From: Pseudomonadota bacterium
GTDB taxonomy: Bacteria > Pseudomonadota > Alphaproteobacteria > Micropepsales > Micropepsaceae
Length of the DNA stretch: 5,729 nt
Assembly: GCA_025360685.1 (NCBI GenBank)
Contig: JANYBR010000306.1
Coordinates: forward strand, 1 to 5,729
Reading direction: 5' to 3'
Shown: in pieces, positions 5,007-5,729 of the stretch
How positions within the stretch are numbered: the first letter of the stretch is position 1
How the letters are laid out: each line of letters starts with the position of its first letter
The notes under the pieces: model-generated
Database searches by the model: none
Told to the model about the DNA's origin: nothing
Seen by the model: only the letters and a program-made list of their open reading frames with translations
Position numbers and translations under genes: made by a program

Positions 5007-5729
5007 TCAGTACGTCCGCGCCTTGGGTGGAATATATTCGACGTCGTTGGTCAGCGTGTACGAATGCACCGGACGGTAGTCGATCCTCGCCCGGCCCGTT
5101 TTGGAATCGAGCCATGCCAGAGTGTGTTTCATCCAATTGACATCGTCGCGATTGGGATAGTCCTCGCGAGCGTGCGAGCCGCGGCTTTCGGTCCGGTTGA
5201 ACGCGCCTTCGATGGTCACGATGGCTTGCTGGATGAGGTTTTCGAACTCCAGTGTTTCGGCCAGATCGGTGTTCCAGATCATTGAGCGGTCGGTCACCGA
5301 GATATCGCCCATGCCTGAATAGATCGCCGCGATACGGTTGCGGCCTTTTTCCAGTGTTTCGCCGGTTCGGAAAACGCCGGCATCGTCCTGCATCGCGAGC
5401 TGCAGGTCGCGGCGCATCTTTGCTGTCGGAGTGCCGCCTTTCGCGTTGCGGTACCTGTCGAGCCGCGCCAGTGCAGCGTCGCCCGCGTCCTTCGGCCACT
5501 CCACATGGCGCTCGCCCGGCGTGATCGTCTTGGCGCACTGCGTACCCGCAGCTTTGCCGAAAATGACCAAGTCGATCAGCGAATTCGAGCCCAAGCGATT
5601 GGCGCCATGCACCGACACGCATGCCCCTTCGCCGACTGCCATGAATCCGGGAATGACCGAATCCGGATTGCCGTCCTTCAAGGCCAACGCCTCGCCCATG
5701 TAGTTCGTGGGAATGCCGCCCATGTTGTA
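5007..5729 (-). CDS. sdhA: Succinate dehydrogenase flavoprotein subunit, C-terminal part
   Basis: The last 240 residues of SdhA are visible; the frame stays open to the window edge, so this is a 5'-truncated view of a gene that is about 590-600 codons in the family. SdhA is the FAD-bearing subunit of complex II and oxidises succinate to fumarate. The fragment begins YNMGGIPTNY, the conserved segment just after the active-site histidine, which should be the next residue outside the window. HGANRLGSNSLIDLVIFGKA at fragment residues 41-60 carries the substrate-binding arginine (R45) and FAD contacts. The C-terminal domain has the expected ESRGSHAREDYPNRDD and WMKHTL motifs and ends PPKARTY. In most alphaproteobacteria sdhB follows in an sdhCDAB cluster, sometimes after a small gene; here a cupin gene follows at 36 bases and no sdhB appears in the remaining sequence. 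Identification is very secure. Confidence 0.97.
   Translation of the reverse strand, partial: YNMGGIPTNYMGEALALKDGNPDSVIPGFMAVGEGACVSVHGANRLGSNSLIDLVIFGKAAGTQCAKTITPGERHVEWPKDAGDAALARLDRYRNAKGGTPTAKMRRDLQLAMQDDAGVFRTGETLEKGRNRIAAIYSGMGDISVTDRSMIWNTDLAETLEFENLIQQAIVTIEGAFNRTESRGSHAREDYPNRDDVNWMKHTLAWLDSKTGRARIDYRPVHSYTLTNDVEYIPPKARTY

Overview
The window looks like ordinary chromosome from a GC-rich alphaproteobacterium. The main support is the SdhA C-terminus, which is of the alphaproteobacterial/mitochondrial type and ends the window on the minus strand. High GC codon use in the genes and several clear Shine-Dalgarno sequences fit this. I cannot name a genus. I see no rRNA, tRNA, CRISPR array, insertion sequence or attachment site.

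Layout from left to right. Bases 1-459 (minus) hold the N-terminal part of a short PhoH-type ATPase, cut by the left edge. Bases 460-696 are non-coding. Bases 697-1623 (minus) encode an uncharacterised 308-residue protein, possibly DUF6635. Divergent from it, 1721-2251 (plus) encodes a gamma-class carbonic anhydrase-like hexapeptide-repeat protein with all three zinc-ligand histidines. Its stop codon directly abuts the stop of a convergent gene at 2252-2857 (minus), which appears to join an N-terminal GYF_2 domain to a C-terminal Cas2/SinR-like ferredoxin-fold domain. Divergent from that, 2969-3757 (plus) encodes a CaiD-like enoyl-CoA hydratase. A 9-bp GC-rich hairpin at 3763-3790 separates it from a convergent gene.

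The right third is all on the minus strand. In transcription order it holds the C-terminal 240 residues of SdhA (5729 to 5007), then a cupin protein 36 bases downstream (4970 to 4497). A secreted, histidine-rich glycine-zipper protein of the 17-kDa surface-antigen type follows (4279 to 3803), probably with its own promoter.

Most genes here look like independent short transcription units on alternating strands. The exception is the close sdhA-cupin pair, where sdhB would usually be expected. SdhA (TCA cycle and respiration), the crotonase (acyl-CoA metabolism) and the carbonic anhydrase-like protein are housekeeping or metabolic. I see no evidence of one shared pathway. The most unusual item is the GYF_2 plus Cas2-like fusion.
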